From NCBI GenBank assembly GCA_024639905.1, contig JAHEGE010000008.1, positions 103,099 to 167,098 of the forward strand: 64,000 nt of DNA, given 5' to 3'. The position numbers and the translations under genes are program-made. The notes below the pieces were generated by a model that made no database searches, was not told where the DNA came from, and was given only the letters and a program-made list of their open reading frames with translations. Below are positions 7,851 to 16,422 of this stretch, one piece after another. Origin of the DNA: Gammaproteobacteria bacterium. GTDB lineage: Bacteria > Pseudomonadota > Gammaproteobacteria > Pseudomonadales > Pseudohongiellaceae. The stretch's first letter is position 1. Every line of letters begins with the position of its first letter.

Positions 7851-9212
7851 ATGCGCAGATCAAACCCCGCTCCTTCGCCACAGAAGCCCCCGGCCGCGAG
7901 GTGCGCAAGCTCCGCTGTCAAAGGGCTTTTATTCACCGGCTTTCTCATGGGTCAGAGCCTCGCTCTTCAAACCAGCCTCGCGCAGACAGCCCTAGTTGAG
8001 TCGCCTCTAAGCAGAAGCGAGCAGGAAGTGGTGGCTTGGGTCGCGGAGCAAGAAGACGACATGGTCGCCCTACTCGAACGGCTCACCAACATTAACACGG
8101 GCACGCTTAATAAAGAGGGGGTAGACGAAGTTGTAGCCCTGCTCGAAGCAGAGCTGCTCGATCTAGGTTTCGACTCTCGATCACTGACAGGCGATGTCAT
8201 CGAAATGCCAAGCTGCCCGGGCAGCGAATACACCATCGATGTCGCCGATCACCTGCTAGCCACGCGCAAAGGCGCTGGCAAGCGGCTGCTAATGATCGGC
8301 CATGTGGACACGGTATTCCCCCTCGACAGCCCATTCCAGCGTTTCAGCCGCGAGGGCGACACCGCCTACGGACCGGGCGTTTCGGATATGAAAGGGGGGC
8401 TCGTAGTCATGCTCTACGCGCTGAAAGCGCTCAATCATTTTGATCAACTCGACGGCAAGGCTATTAGCATCCTGCTCAACAGCGATGAAGAAGTTGGCTC
8501 GCTGAGTTCGCGGAAATACGTAGAACAACAAGCCGCACTGCATGACTACGGCCTTGTCTATGAGTCATCGGGAAATAATCGTCTTACCCGCGCTCGCAAG
8601 GGACTGGGTCAGGCGCGCTTTGTGGTCAATGGCCGCGCCTCCCACGCTGGCGGCGCGCATCAGCAAGGCCGTTCGGCAATTAAAGAACTGGCGTACAAGA
8701 TCGTCGAGATAGAAAACATGACCGACTACGAAACTGGCGTGACGGTAAACGTAGGCGTTATCAATGGCGGCGAGGCGCGCAATACTGTAGCTCCCTGCGC
8801 AGAAGCACTCGTTGACCTGCGTTACCCGTTACCGCAGCAAGGCTTGGACGCGGTTCGGCAGTGGGAGGAGATCTTCGGCAACGTGTATAGCTACCCAGTC
8901 GACTCCGGCGAACTTTCCACGAATAGCTGGACCAGCCTGCATCGACCACCAAAAATTCCAACCGAAGAGTCGGATGCGCTGCTCAATAAAACTATCGCCA
9001 TTGGCAGACTACTCGGGCAGGAACTCACCGTAACCGATTCGGGCGGTGGTACCGATGGCTCCCTAACCCAAGCAATAGGGCTACCAACGTTGGACTCGCT
9101 AGGCAGCGATGGAACGGGTGCGCATTCTAAGCGCGAAGAGGGTCGTATAAGCTCACTCGTCGAACGCGCGCAGCTTAGTGTAGTACTTATCGGACGCTTG
9201 GCTGAGATCTAA
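7851..9212 (+). CDS. exported M20 metallopeptidase, glutamate carboxypeptidase (CPG2)-like
   Basis: Zinc-dependent peptidase of 453 aa. Ligand motifs are visible in order: GHVDTVFPLD (His, with Asp two residues later), GPGVSDMKGG (bridging Asp), NSDEEVGS (catalytic Glu and its neighbour), a central dimerisation domain with SHAGGAHQQGRSA, and the final zinc His in GTGAHSKREEG. This is the M20A carboxypeptidase G2 pattern, which removes C-terminal glutamate from peptides or folates. The ATG at 7851 is preferred because it follows AAGAGAC and gives a proper signal peptide (GLLFTGFLMGQSLAL, cleavage after SLAQ). An upstream in-frame ATG at 7746 adds an unlikely 35-residue leader. The gene is divergent from the ABC operon. 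Confidence 0.85.
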   Translation: MRRSNPAPSPQKPPAARCASSAVKGLLFTGFLMGQSLALQTSLAQTALVESPLSRSEQEVVAWVAEQEDDMVALLERLTNINTGTLNKEGVDEVVALLEAELLDLGFDSRSLTGDVIEMPSCPGSEYTIDVADHLLATRKGAGKRLLMIGHVDTVFPLDSPFQRFSREGDTAYGPGVSDMKGGLVVMLYALKALNHFDQLDGKAISILLNSDEEVGSLSSRKYVEQQAALHDYGLVYESSGNNRLTRARKGLGQARFVVNGRASHAGGAHQQGRSAIKELAYKIVEIENMTDYETGVTVNVGVINGGEARNTVAPCAEALVDLRYPLPQQGLDAVRQWEEIFGNVYSYPVDSGELSTNSWTSLHRPPKIPTEESDALLNKTIAIGRLLGQELTVTDSGGGTDGSLTQAIGLPTLDSLGSDGTGAHSKREEGRISSLVERAQLSVVLIGRLAEI

Positions 9213-9617
9213 GAAGGGCTGTCTATAATAGGGGAAAAGCGGCTGCACACACGAGCTCCTCAATGAGCGGAAGGCGCGGCTCTGCTTTTCCATATCCGCC
9301 AAGGCTTCTTCGTAGGTGATTCTCCGCGGTGCTTTCTTGCGTTCGCGCCTCGCTTTTGCGTCAGCAATAAGTGCCTCTTCGAGCCTGAATTTCATTTTCG
9401 ATACTGGAAACCAAGGCTGCTGTTTAACCAGAACATCGAGGCTCAGCTGCGACGAACGCAGTGCGGCAATCGCCACTTTTTCGAATGACTCTCCTGCACT
9501 TTCACCCGAGTCGCCTTTGCCACGCAGCGCAGCGCTTCTCCCTGGATACCTATCGAAAAGGGTTGCACCGGAGGTGGCGCTCCCGAAAAATCCGCTCATG
9601 CTCGACTCCCTGGCCAC
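9153..9617 (-). CDS. hypothetical protein overlapping the M20 peptidase 3' end
   Basis: Reading frame of 154 aa, convergent with the M20 peptidase gene and overlapping its last 60 bases. The middle is protein-like and helical (KMKFRLEEALIADAKARRERKKAPRR, then ITYEEALADMEKQ), which favours real coding. The start may be the internal ATG at 9599 (MSGFFGSATSG). I recognise no family and no membrane segment. The plus-strand alternative frame here looks like a shadow. Its long overlap with a well-ended gene keeps confidence modest. Confidence 0.4.
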   Translation of the reverse strand: MARESSMSGFFGSATSGATLFDRYPGRSAALRGKGDSGESAGESFEKVAIAALRSSQLSLDVLVKQQPWFPVSKMKFRLEEALIADAKARRERKKAPRRITYEEALADMEKQSRAFRSLRSSCVQPLFPYYRQPFLDLSQASDKYYTKLRAFDE

Positions 9618-9672
9618 CTAAATGATGACTTCTCACTAGAGTCTAGCACCCACCACACCAACCGCAATCCCA

Positions 9673-9807
9673 AACCCGGGGTCAGGTCTTTCATCGATGC
9701 ATTTTTCCCACGCATTACCTTGGCGCTCGACAAAAATCCCGCCGTCAGACCGCAACGCCGCTCTTTTCGTAGGGGAAATGCATCGATGAAAGACCTGACC
9801 CCGGGTT
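9673..9807. repeat. REP-like element with perfect 32-bp inverted repeats
   Basis: Left arm 9673-9704 and right arm 9776-9807 are exact reverse complements, separated by 71 bases. The arms contain ATGCATCGATG and GACCTGACCCCGGG. The right arm contains the first bases of the radA stop codon, so the element sits exactly at the gene end. A near-identical half is at 4219-4250. Such GGTCAGGTC/CCCGGG palindromes are typical partners of REP-associated tyrosine transposases, one of which is encoded at 40707-41783. As RNA it would form a long hairpin and may end or stabilise the radA transcript. Confidence 0.8.
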
Positions 9808-11182
9808 ATAGGGCGTCTAGGGCTTCGGAGATTTTGGTGATGCCTATGACTTCCATGCCTTCGATGGGGGTCTTCGGCTTGTTGGCTTTAGGGACTATGG
9901 CGCGTTTGAAGCCATGCTTAGCAGCTTCACGCAGTCGTTCTTGACCACCCGGTACGGGGCGGATCTCTCCGGCAAGGCCTACCTCGCCGAAGACGACGAG
10001 CTCGCGTGGAAGAGGCTGATCACGAAAACTTGAAACCACCGCGAGCAGTAACGCAAGGTCGGCGCTGGTCTCGGTAACCTTAACGCCGCCCACGACGTTG
10101 ACGAACACATCTTGGTCGGCCATATACAGACCGCCGTGACGGTGTAACACGGCGAGCAGCATCGCGAGACGATTCTGATCGAGCCCCACCGTCACACGCC
10201 GCGGATTGCCTAATTGGGTTGCGTCGACTAAGGCTTGAATCTCGACGAGCAGTGGGCGCGTGCCCTCCCACAAAACCATAACCAGCGAGCCAGGTGATTC
10301 TTCCTCTGTGCGTGCTAAGAAAATCGCCGACGGATTCTTCACTTCTTTTAAACCCAGCTCGGTCATGCCGAATACGCCAAGCTCATTCACCGCGCCGAAG
10401 CGATTCTTTTGTCCGCGCAACACGCGATATTTTGACTCGCTGCCACCTTCGAGCATGATGAAGCAATCGATCATATGTTCGAGTACTTTCGGCCCTGCGA
10501 GGTTTCCGTCTTTGGTCACGTGACCGACGAGGAATAACACGGTATTGGTCTGCTTCGCGTATTGAATAAGATAGGCTGCCGACTCACGGACTTGTGACAC
10601 GCTACCCGGCGCAGAAGCGACGTCGGCAGAATGCATCACCTGAATCGAATCAACGACTAGCAGCGCGGGTTTATGCGCCTGTGCCGCTTTGGTAATCGTC
10701 TCGACATTAGTCTCCGCCAACAGCTTGAGATTATCTTCTGGCAGCTGCAACCGCTTCGCCCGCATGCCAACCTGCTGCAAAGACTCTTCGCCGGTGACAT
10801 ACAATGCAGGCTTGCCCGAATGCGCGAGCGCACACATCACCTGCAGCAATAAAGTACTTTTGCCGGCGCCGGGATTTCCGCCGATAAGCACGACCGATCC
10901 GGGAACCAAGCCCCCGCCGAGCACCCTATCAAGCTCACCAATCGTCGTGGTAAACCGCGGCAATGATTCGAGATCGATATCGCTAAGGCTCAACACCTCA
11001 GTGACATCACCTGCATACCCACCTTGTTTGCGAAAATCGGCTTTAGTCGCAGGGGAATTACTTGCACCCAGATTTATCTGCGAGAGCGTGTTCCACGCCT
11101 TGCAACTCGCACACTGCCCCTGCCACTGACCGTGTTCGCTTCCACAGTCAGTGCACACGAAAGCGACTTTAGACTTTGCCAT
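9806..11182 (-). CDS. radA: DNA repair protein RadA
   Basis: RecA-like branch-migration ATPase of 458 aa, acting in recombinational repair. It has the N-terminal C4 zinc finger (CTDCGSEHGQWQGQCASC), Walker A GGNPGAGKSTLLLQ, the RadA-specific KNRFG motif, and a C-terminal Lon-protease-like domain. The ATG at 11182 is chosen: it gives the canonical MAKSKVAFVC start and overlaps the alr stop by one base (TGATG), which suggests coupled translation. An upstream in-frame start would add 23 uncharacteristic residues. A REP-like palindrome overlaps the stop codon. Confidence 0.95.
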   Translation of the reverse strand: MAKSKVAFVCTDCGSEHGQWQGQCASCKAWNTLSQINLGASNSPATKADFRKQGGYAGDVTEVLSLSDIDLESLPRFTTTIGELDRVLGGGLVPGSVVLIGGNPGAGKSTLLLQVMCALAHSGKPALYVTGEESLQQVGMRAKRLQLPEDNLKLLAETNVETITKAAQAHKPALLVVDSIQVMHSADVASAPGSVSQVRESAAYLIQYAKQTNTVLFLVGHVTKDGNLAGPKVLEHMIDCFIMLEGGSESKYRVLRGQKNRFGAVNELGVFGMTELGLKEVKNPSAIFLARTEEESPGSLVMVLWEGTRPLLVEIQALVDATQLGNPRRVTVGLDQNRLAMLLAVLHRHGGLYMADQDVFVNVVGGVKVTETSADLALLLAVVSSFRDQPLPRELVVFGEVGLAGEIRPVPGGQERLREAAKHGFKRAIVPKANKPKTPIEGMEVIGITKISEALDAL

Positions 11183-12339
11183 CAGCTTCTCTCCGCCTCT
11201 TGCTTTAGGAAAGCACTCACAAGCCTCGGTACCCTGGGTGTAACCTGACAAAAAAGCTCATAGGCGATAGTCCCGCACGCGGCCGCGATCTCGTCTGCAG
11301 GAAGACCTTCCCCCCAAAGCACGACACCCGCGTTGACAGCACAGTTAAGTCCGGTGACATCGATTGTAATCATGTCCATCGACACGCGTCCGATTAACCG
11401 AGTCCGCACGAAACCAGTCGGCGTTTGCACCAAGACCGGCGTCCCCGTGGGCGCCTTGCGCGGATACCCATCACCGTAACCGATAGAAACCACACCGATC
11501 TGCATTGCAGCAGAAGCGACGAAAGTTCCGCCATAACCCACCGCATCGCCCTTGCTTAAAGCGTTGATAGCGATAAGTCGCGAGCGCAGTGTCATCACCG
11601 GCTTTAATCCGATTGAGGCAGCACTGCGCTCTGCAAAAGGTGAGCTGCCGTAAAGCATGATGCCAGGGCGCGCGATATCGTAATGCGTCGTGGGCCATGC
11701 GAGCAGGCCTCCGGACGCGGCAAGACTGCGCGAGTTCTTAGTCGGAACCTGCGCGAGCAACCCCTCGAAAAGCGCCTGCTGTTGACGCGTCGCTGGCGAG
11801 TCTAGATCGTCTGCGCCGGCAAGATGCGACATGACGACGACCTCTATTCCAGGCACTGCGCTGATCGACCGGAAAGCCGCGAGCCAATCCGACTCGTTCA
11901 ATCCTAAGCGATGCATTCCTGTATTCGCCTTCAGCCAGACTCGTTTCGGTTTGCAGGAATCGTCAGCTGCAATTGCCGCCAGTAGCAGCCTAGCCTGATA
12001 AGCAGAATGCACCACTGGGTCCAGCCGCAGCTCGTGAGCCTGATACAGTTCGTCTTCGGTAACGAAGCCAGGCAACAGCACGATCGGCAATTGCCAGCCA
12101 TACGCCCGTAGCTTTTCGGCCTCGACCAGACTCGCCACCGCGCAGCCTGTTAGTGGTATTCCGCGCACCTCGTCACTCATCAGAACAGACGCGACGAACT
12201 CAAGCTCATGGCCGTAGCCGTTCGCTTTGATAACCGGCAAAAGTCTCGCGCCTGCATGGCGCGAGGCGGCCACGGCTAGATTGGAGGCAAACGCGCTCGT
12301 ATCGATTTCAGCGACCGCTCGGCCGCGCCCTGGTGTCAC
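11182..12339 (-). CDS. alr: alanine racemase
   Basis: PLP enzyme of 385 aa that interconverts L- and D-alanine for peptidoglycan. It shows the PLP-lysine motif VIKANGYGH near residue 39, the catalytic tyrosine region GDAVGYGGTF, and the GRVSMDMITIDVT segment of the C-terminal domain. It lies 6 bases downstream of dnaB and overlaps radA by one base, so dnaB-alr-radA is probably one operon. The dnaB-alr adjacency is standard in gammaproteobacteria. Confidence 0.95.
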   Translation of the reverse strand: MTPGRGRAVAEIDTSAFASNLAVAASRHAGARLLPVIKANGYGHELEFVASVLMSDEVRGIPLTGCAVASLVEAEKLRAYGWQLPIVLLPGFVTEDELYQAHELRLDPVVHSAYQARLLLAAIAADDSCKPKRVWLKANTGMHRLGLNESDWLAAFRSISAVPGIEVVVMSHLAGADDLDSPATRQQQALFEGLLAQVPTKNSRSLAASGGLLAWPTTHYDIARPGIMLYGSSPFAERSAASIGLKPVMTLRSRLIAINALSKGDAVGYGGTFVASAAMQIGVVSIGYGDGYPRKAPTGTPVLVQTPTGFVRTRLIGRVSMDMITIDVTGLNCAVNAGVVLWGEGLPADEIAAACGTIAYELFCQVTPRVPRLVSAFLKQEAERS

Positions 12340-12345
12340 GTCGAT

Positions 12346-13776
12346 TTACTCATGCATGTAGTCGTCATAGCGGGGACCGGCGTAATTTTCGAACCGCGTA
12401 AACTGCCCAACGAAACTCAGCCTTACGGTACCGATTGGTCCATTACGCTGCTTACCGATGATAACCTCGGCGACACCCTTATCTGGAGAGTCTTCGTTAT
12501 ACACCTCATCGCGGTAAATAAAGGCGATCACATCGGCGTCCTGCTCGATCGCACCTGACTCACGTAGGTCAGACATCACTGGCCGCTTATTCGGCCGCTG
12601 CTCCAAGGCGCGGTTTAGCTGCGAGAGCGCGATAACCGGACACTCAAATTCGCGCGCGAGCATTTTTAGTGAACGCGAGATCTCGGATATCTCACCGACC
12701 CTGTTCTCGCTACTGCCCTTAATCTGCATGAGTTGCAGATAGTCGATCACCACCATTCCCAACTGGCCATGCTCGCGCACGACACGGCGCGCACGGGCGC
12801 GCATTTCTGTGGGACTAAGGCCAGCACTGTCGTCGATAAACAGCGGCGTGTCTTTTAATTTACCTACCGCGTCGTTGAATCCAGGCCAATCGGCTTCGCC
12901 AAGCTGGCCGCTGCGCATTCGCGTCTGATCGACACGGCCGATCGACGACAGCATACGAAAAATGAGGCTTTCGGCTGGCATCTCGAGGCTAAACACGAGT
13001 ATGGGTTTCGGATTATTCAGCACCGCATGCTCGACGAGGTTCATCGCGAAGGCCGTCTTACCCATAGACGGACGACCGGCAACAATAACCAGATCGGATT
13101 TCTGCCAGCCCGAGGTCATCTCGTCGAGGTCTGTGTAGCCGGTCGACAATCCGGTGAGGCCGCCGTCCATCGCAGAGAGTTCATCGATGCGGTCGACAGC
13201 GCTGGCGAGCAGCGGATTCACGGGGACGGGGCCTGCATCTTTGGGTCGTTCGTCGGCGATATTAAAGATGCGCTGTTCGGCCTCGTCGAGAATATCTTCC
13301 ACCCGCTTGCCGCCGGTGTTGTAACCGGTGTCGGCGATGGAGTTTGCGGTAGAAATGATGCGCCTCAGGATCGCACGGTCGCGAATAATGTCGGCATAGT
13401 GAAGGATGTTGGCCGTACCGCGCGCGTTACCCGACAACTCACTCAGGTAGTCGATGCCGCCCACCGCATCCAGTTGATCGAGGCTGTTCAGCGCCTCGAG
13501 CAGCGTCACCACGTCGATGGGCTTATTGGCCTCACTCTGGGTCGACATCACGGCGAAAATCATCTGGTGTTCCGCGCGATAGAAATCCTCGGGCATCAAC
13601 ACATCGGCGAGGTTGTCCCATTCGGTGTTATCGAGCATCAGCCCGCCGAGAACGGCCTGCTCTGCCTCAATAGAATGCGGTGGCACCTTGAGCGAGGCAA
13701 GTTGGCGCAGTGAATCGGGGGATTCACCGTAGTCGTTGGGATTGCGCGGTGCTGCGCCGTCGAAGGAATCTGCCAT
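12346..13776 (-). CDS. dnaB: replicative DNA helicase DnaB
   Basis: Hexameric replication-fork helicase of 476 aa. The N-terminal domain (HSIEAEQAVLGGLML) is followed by the RecA-like core with Walker A GRPSMGKTAFAMN, the DYLQLM Walker B, and SQLNRALEQRPNKRPVMSDLRESGAIEQDAD. The ATG at 13776 is taken as start; an in-frame GTG at 13803 would add nine residues, and neither has a strong ribosome binding site. No intein interrupts the P-loop. A strong terminator upstream separates it from rplI, so it has its own promoter in 13777-13900. Confidence 0.95.
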   Translation of the reverse strand: MADSFDGAAPRNPNDYGESPDSLRQLASLKVPPHSIEAEQAVLGGLMLDNTEWDNLADVLMPEDFYRAEHQMIFAVMSTQSEANKPIDVVTLLEALNSLDQLDAVGGIDYLSELSGNARGTANILHYADIIRDRAILRRIISTANSIADTGYNTGGKRVEDILDEAEQRIFNIADERPKDAGPVPVNPLLASAVDRIDELSAMDGGLTGLSTGYTDLDEMTSGWQKSDLVIVAGRPSMGKTAFAMNLVEHAVLNNPKPILVFSLEMPAESLIFRMLSSIGRVDQTRMRSGQLGEADWPGFNDAVGKLKDTPLFIDDSAGLSPTEMRARARRVVREHGQLGMVVIDYLQLMQIKGSSENRVGEISEISRSLKMLAREFECPVIALSQLNRALEQRPNKRPVMSDLRESGAIEQDADVIAFIYRDEVYNEDSPDKGVAEVIIGKQRNGPIGTVRLSFVGQFTRFENYAGPRYDDYMHE

Positions 13777-13900
13777 AGCTGCCACTGGATAGCGCGTGTT
13801 CACGCGTCATTGAGAACGGATCGTTGAATAATAAACGAACGCGGCGGCGGCCGATACTCCCGCCGCTTCTGTGAATGCGAGCAATGAGAAAAACCAGGCG

Positions 13901-13935
13901 AAAAAAAACACCGGTGTCGTAGACTCCCGGTGTTT
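13901..13935 (-). terminator. rho-independent terminator after rplI
   Basis: On the minus strand AACACCGG pairs with CCGGTGTT around a 12-base loop and is followed by a run of eight T. It ends the rpsF-rpsR-DUF2232-rplI operon before dnaB. Confidence 0.85.
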
Positions 13936-13985
13936 CTTATTGCCATGCAGCAGTAGGCTAGCGCCCAGCTGCGCGCAGTCGCCTC

Positions 13986-14525
13986 TTACTCAGCAGCGGC
14001 TTCTTCGGCATCGTCTGCCGCAGCAGCGTCGAGCTCGTCTATCAGGCTGCCATCTGCTGTCACATCATCATTCGCGCCGATGGCAACGACTGATACAGAG
14101 ACTGTAGCACCGACTTCGAAACCTAGGTCCAATGCAATCGTATAGTGACCGAGATCGCGGATCGCGCCGTTAGGCATCAGTACTTCAGCCTTAGTCAGCT
14201 CGCTGCCAACCTGCTCGTTGATCGCATCAGCAATCTCACGCGTGCCGATCGATCCGAACAGACGACCTTCGTCGCTTGAATTAACTTCCATGCGCAGCTC
14301 AACACCGTTCACTTTCGCGGCGCGCTGCTGTGAAGCAGCAACGTTAGCGTCGTGCGCAGCCATTAGCTCGGCACGGCGACCTTCGAAGTCTTCCATGTTG
14401 CGCTTAGTAGCTGGGATCGCCTTGCCCTGTGGGAACAGGAAGTTACGCGCGAAGCCCGCTTTCACGTCAGCTTGGTCGCCGATGCCACCGAGGTTGCCCA
14501 TCTTTTCCAGCAAAATTACGTTCAT
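13986..14525 (-). CDS. rplI: 50S ribosomal protein bL9 with acidic tail
   Basis: Large-subunit protein of 179 aa, about 30 longer than usual. The N-terminal domain is canonical (MNVILLEKMGNLGGIGDQ, then VKAGFARNFLFPQGKA), followed by the connecting helix and C-terminal domain. The extra residues form an acidic Ala-rich tail (DELDAAAADDAEEAAAE). A similar tail occurs on S6 from the same operon. It is the last gene of the rpsF operon, followed by a strong terminator. Confidence 0.95.
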   Translation of the reverse strand: MNVILLEKMGNLGGIGDQADVKAGFARNFLFPQGKAIPATKRNMEDFEGRRAELMAAHDANVAASQQRAAKVNGVELRMEVNSSDEGRLFGSIGTREIADAINEQVGSELTKAEVLMPNGAIRDLGHYTIALDLGFEVGATVSVSVVAIGANDDVTADGSLIDELDAAAADDAEEAAAE

Positions 14526-14612
14526 GTGTGTGTCCTCAACCTAAATTTTCGAACTTAAACTTTGTCGCGTCGACAGCCAATCTGTCGCGCCTCTCTAATT
14601 CCTAGCTAGCTC

Positions 14613-15440
14613 TTAGCTACCCGAACGCTGCAATCGTGCGCGGAAGTCGTACCAGCTATCTATTAGCGCCAGTAATACCACTCCCTGCATCGCTATGGGC
14701 AATAGCATCACCGCGTAAAATACGGTGAGTGCTGCTCCCGGCATCTGCCGCAAAGCGACGACGCCGTGCACAAGCGCGATTCCGGCGAACAACAGGGGCA
14801 GCGTGCTATACACCACCCAACTCGCTGGCAATACGCCGGCACTCGCACCGAGCGTGATTGCTACCAGCATCAGCGCCACCTTCTTGCCGATGCGCAGGCT
14901 ATGAAACTCCTGCCTAAATCCGCCTGGATTGTACAGAGCGGCTTGCATCCAGCGCGCTAGCATCAACTGTAATGCTGCCAGTGCCCCGTAGGTGACCGCC
15001 AAAAGGCTGGTCAACGAGGCGCGCAATTCATCGATAGGCAAGCCTTCGATGCGGTTCGCCGCCATATAGGCATCGAGTTGCTGAAACAGCAGGTCGAGCA
15101 GTTCGGGGCGCAGAAGTAAATAGGCTTCGACCGATAACCCGACTAGCATCGCCCCAGAAAGCGTGAGCTCCCAAGACTGTGTCTGCCGCAGCACTGCCGC
15201 AAGCCCCGTCACACTTAACAGCAATATGAGCGGGATGGCATCGCCGATATAGGCATAAGCCCCCATCGGCAGTAGCGCCCAAACCAAAACGGCGAGCGCT
15301 TCGTTGACGCCTTTACGCAGCAGCGTCAGCCCAACAACAACTGGGCTCAGTAGGTTCACCATCGGTAGCAGGCCTAATAACAGCACCGCGATGATTGCTC
15401 GCCTGCGGTCCTTCATAACGAATTCTGCTAGGGCGCGCAT
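14613..15440 (-). CDS. DUF2232 (YybS-like) membrane protein
   Basis: Hydrophobic protein of 275 aa with about seven to eight predicted membrane segments and no catalytic motif. Genes of this family often sit between rpsR and rplI in gammaproteobacteria such as Pseudomonas; the function is unknown. The ATG at 15440 follows AGAAGG at good spacing and is preferred over the TTG six bases upstream. It is cotranscribed with the ribosomal protein genes on both sides. Confidence 0.85.
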   Translation of the reverse strand: MRALAEFVMKDRRRAIIAVLLLGLLPMVNLLSPVVVGLTLLRKGVNEALAVLVWALLPMGAYAYIGDAIPLILLLSVTGLAAVLRQTQSWELTLSGAMLVGLSVEAYLLLRPELLDLLFQQLDAYMAANRIEGLPIDELRASLTSLLAVTYGALAALQLMLARWMQAALYNPGGFRQEFHSLRIGKKVALMLVAITLGASAGVLPASWVVYSTLPLLFAGIALVHGVVALRQMPGAALTVFYAVMLLPIAMQGVVLLALIDSWYDFRARLQRSGS

Positions 15441-15462
15441 GGTCAACCTTCTCTTCTGTCTC

Positions 15463-15693
15463 TTATACCTGGTGGCTGTCCGTGTAAGGAATCAGTGCTA
15501 GGTAACGTGAGCGCTTGATCGCAGTCGCGAGCTGACGCTGGTAACGTGCCTTGGTGCCAGTAATGCGGCTAGGGACGATCTTACCAGTCTCAGACACGTA
15601 CGCTTTCAACGTTTCAATGTCTTTGTAATCGATTCGCTCAGTGCCTTCGGCAGTGAACTTGCAGAACTTGCGTCGACGAAAATATCGAGCCAT
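15463..15693 (-). CDS. rpsR: 30S ribosomal protein bS18
   Basis: Small-subunit protein of 76 aa with the canonical [17 protein letters not shown] start and the [29 protein letters not shown] segments. S18 binds S6 on the ribosome, and together they are the known ligand of the rpsF leader. It lies 58 bases downstream of rpsF. Confidence 0.97.
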   Translation of the reverse strand: MARYFRRRKFCKFTAEGTERIDYKDIETLKAYVSETGKIVPSRITGTKARYQRQLATAIKRSRYLALIPYTDSHQV

Positions 15694-15751
15694 TTTTCTA
15701 TTCCTTCCTACAAATTTTGGATGACAAGCGGTGCCTACCTAGGCCACTCGC

Positions 15752-16276
15752 TTACTCGGCCGCTGGAGCCTCTTCTGCCGGTGCTGCATCAGCCTCTGGA
15801 GCGGCTTCTGCTGCGGGCGCTGCCTCGACTGCTTGTTCAGCGTCTGCAACTTCCTCGGCGGCTTCCTCAGCTGGCGCTGCAGCTGCTGCTGCGGCCGCTG
15901 CGGCTTCTTCTTGCTTACGCTTCTGCTCGGCACGAGCGCGACGCTCTTTGCCTTCGCGCTCGCCCTTAGAGATCAGAGACTCTTCGGTGATCGCTTTCTT
16001 CTCTTTAATGACAAGATTACGCAGAACCGCATCGTTGTAGCGGAATAGAGTGGTGAGTTCTTCCAAAGCTTCGCCACCGCACTCAATGTTCATGAGGACG
16101 TAGTGTGCCTTGTGAATTTTGTTGATCGGGTAAGCGAGTTGACGACGCCCCCAGTCTTCGAGGCGATGGATCTTACCGCCGCTCTCAGTAACCAGTTGGC
16201 TGTAGCGCTCCACCATGCCTGAAACCTGCTCAGACTGATCGGGATGCACCATAAATACTACTTCATAGTGTCTCAT
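15752..16276 (-). CDS. rpsF: 30S ribosomal protein bS6 with long acidic tail
   Basis: Small-subunit protein of 174 aa. The core ([53 protein letters not shown]) is canonical. The last 50 or so residues are almost only Ala, Glu, Pro and Asp, far longer than the E. coli tail. The ATG at 16276 is chosen because it gives the family start and follows AAGAGGAG. In E. coli RimK adds glutamates to the S6 C-terminus, and this genome-encoded tail could mimic that. It is preceded by a probable S6:S18 leader. Confidence 0.95.
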   Translation of the reverse strand: MRHYEVVFMVHPDQSEQVSGMVERYSQLVTESGGKIHRLEDWGRRQLAYPINKIHKAHYVLMNIECGGEALEELTTLFRYNDAVLRNLVIKEKKAITEESLISKGEREGKERRARAEQKRKQEEAAAAAAAAAAPAEEAAEEVADAEQAVEAAPAAEAAPEADAAPAEEAPAAE

Positions 16277-16297
16277 AGAGACTCCTCTTGGGTTAAC

Positions 16298-16336
16298 GCC
16301 TCCCATTGACGTGCCTGTGGGCACGGTGGTGAGGCA
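16298..16336 (-). promoter_or_regulatory. S6:S18 autoregulatory mRNA leader
   Basis: On the minus strand GCCTC/GAGGC forms a lower stem and GTGCC/GGCAC an upper stem capped by CACA. Between them is an asymmetric internal loop with ACCACCG on the 5' side. The known S6:S18 leader has this two-stem layout with a conserved CCG that mimics the S6:S18 site in 16S rRNA. It lies about 20-60 bases before the rpsF start, so protein binding should repress the operon. Confidence 0.7.
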
Positions 16337-16422
16337 AGGAGTAAGCGGGTTTTTGACGGCCCGCGAACGAAAGAGGCAGGATTCTAGAGAAACTGAGCAG
16401 AAGATGCAAGCGGATTAAGGAC

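Noticed and set aside
13027-13713. Plus-strand frame of 228 aa inside dnaB
   Set aside because: It is a shadow of the conserved DnaB frame; the composition is His/Arg/Gly-rich as usual for antisense frames.
15752-15933. Low-complexity region at the rpsF 3' end as a separate repeat or gene
   Set aside because: It is in frame with S6 and encodes its Ala/Glu tail. Overlapping frames in the other phases are by-products of the biased composition.
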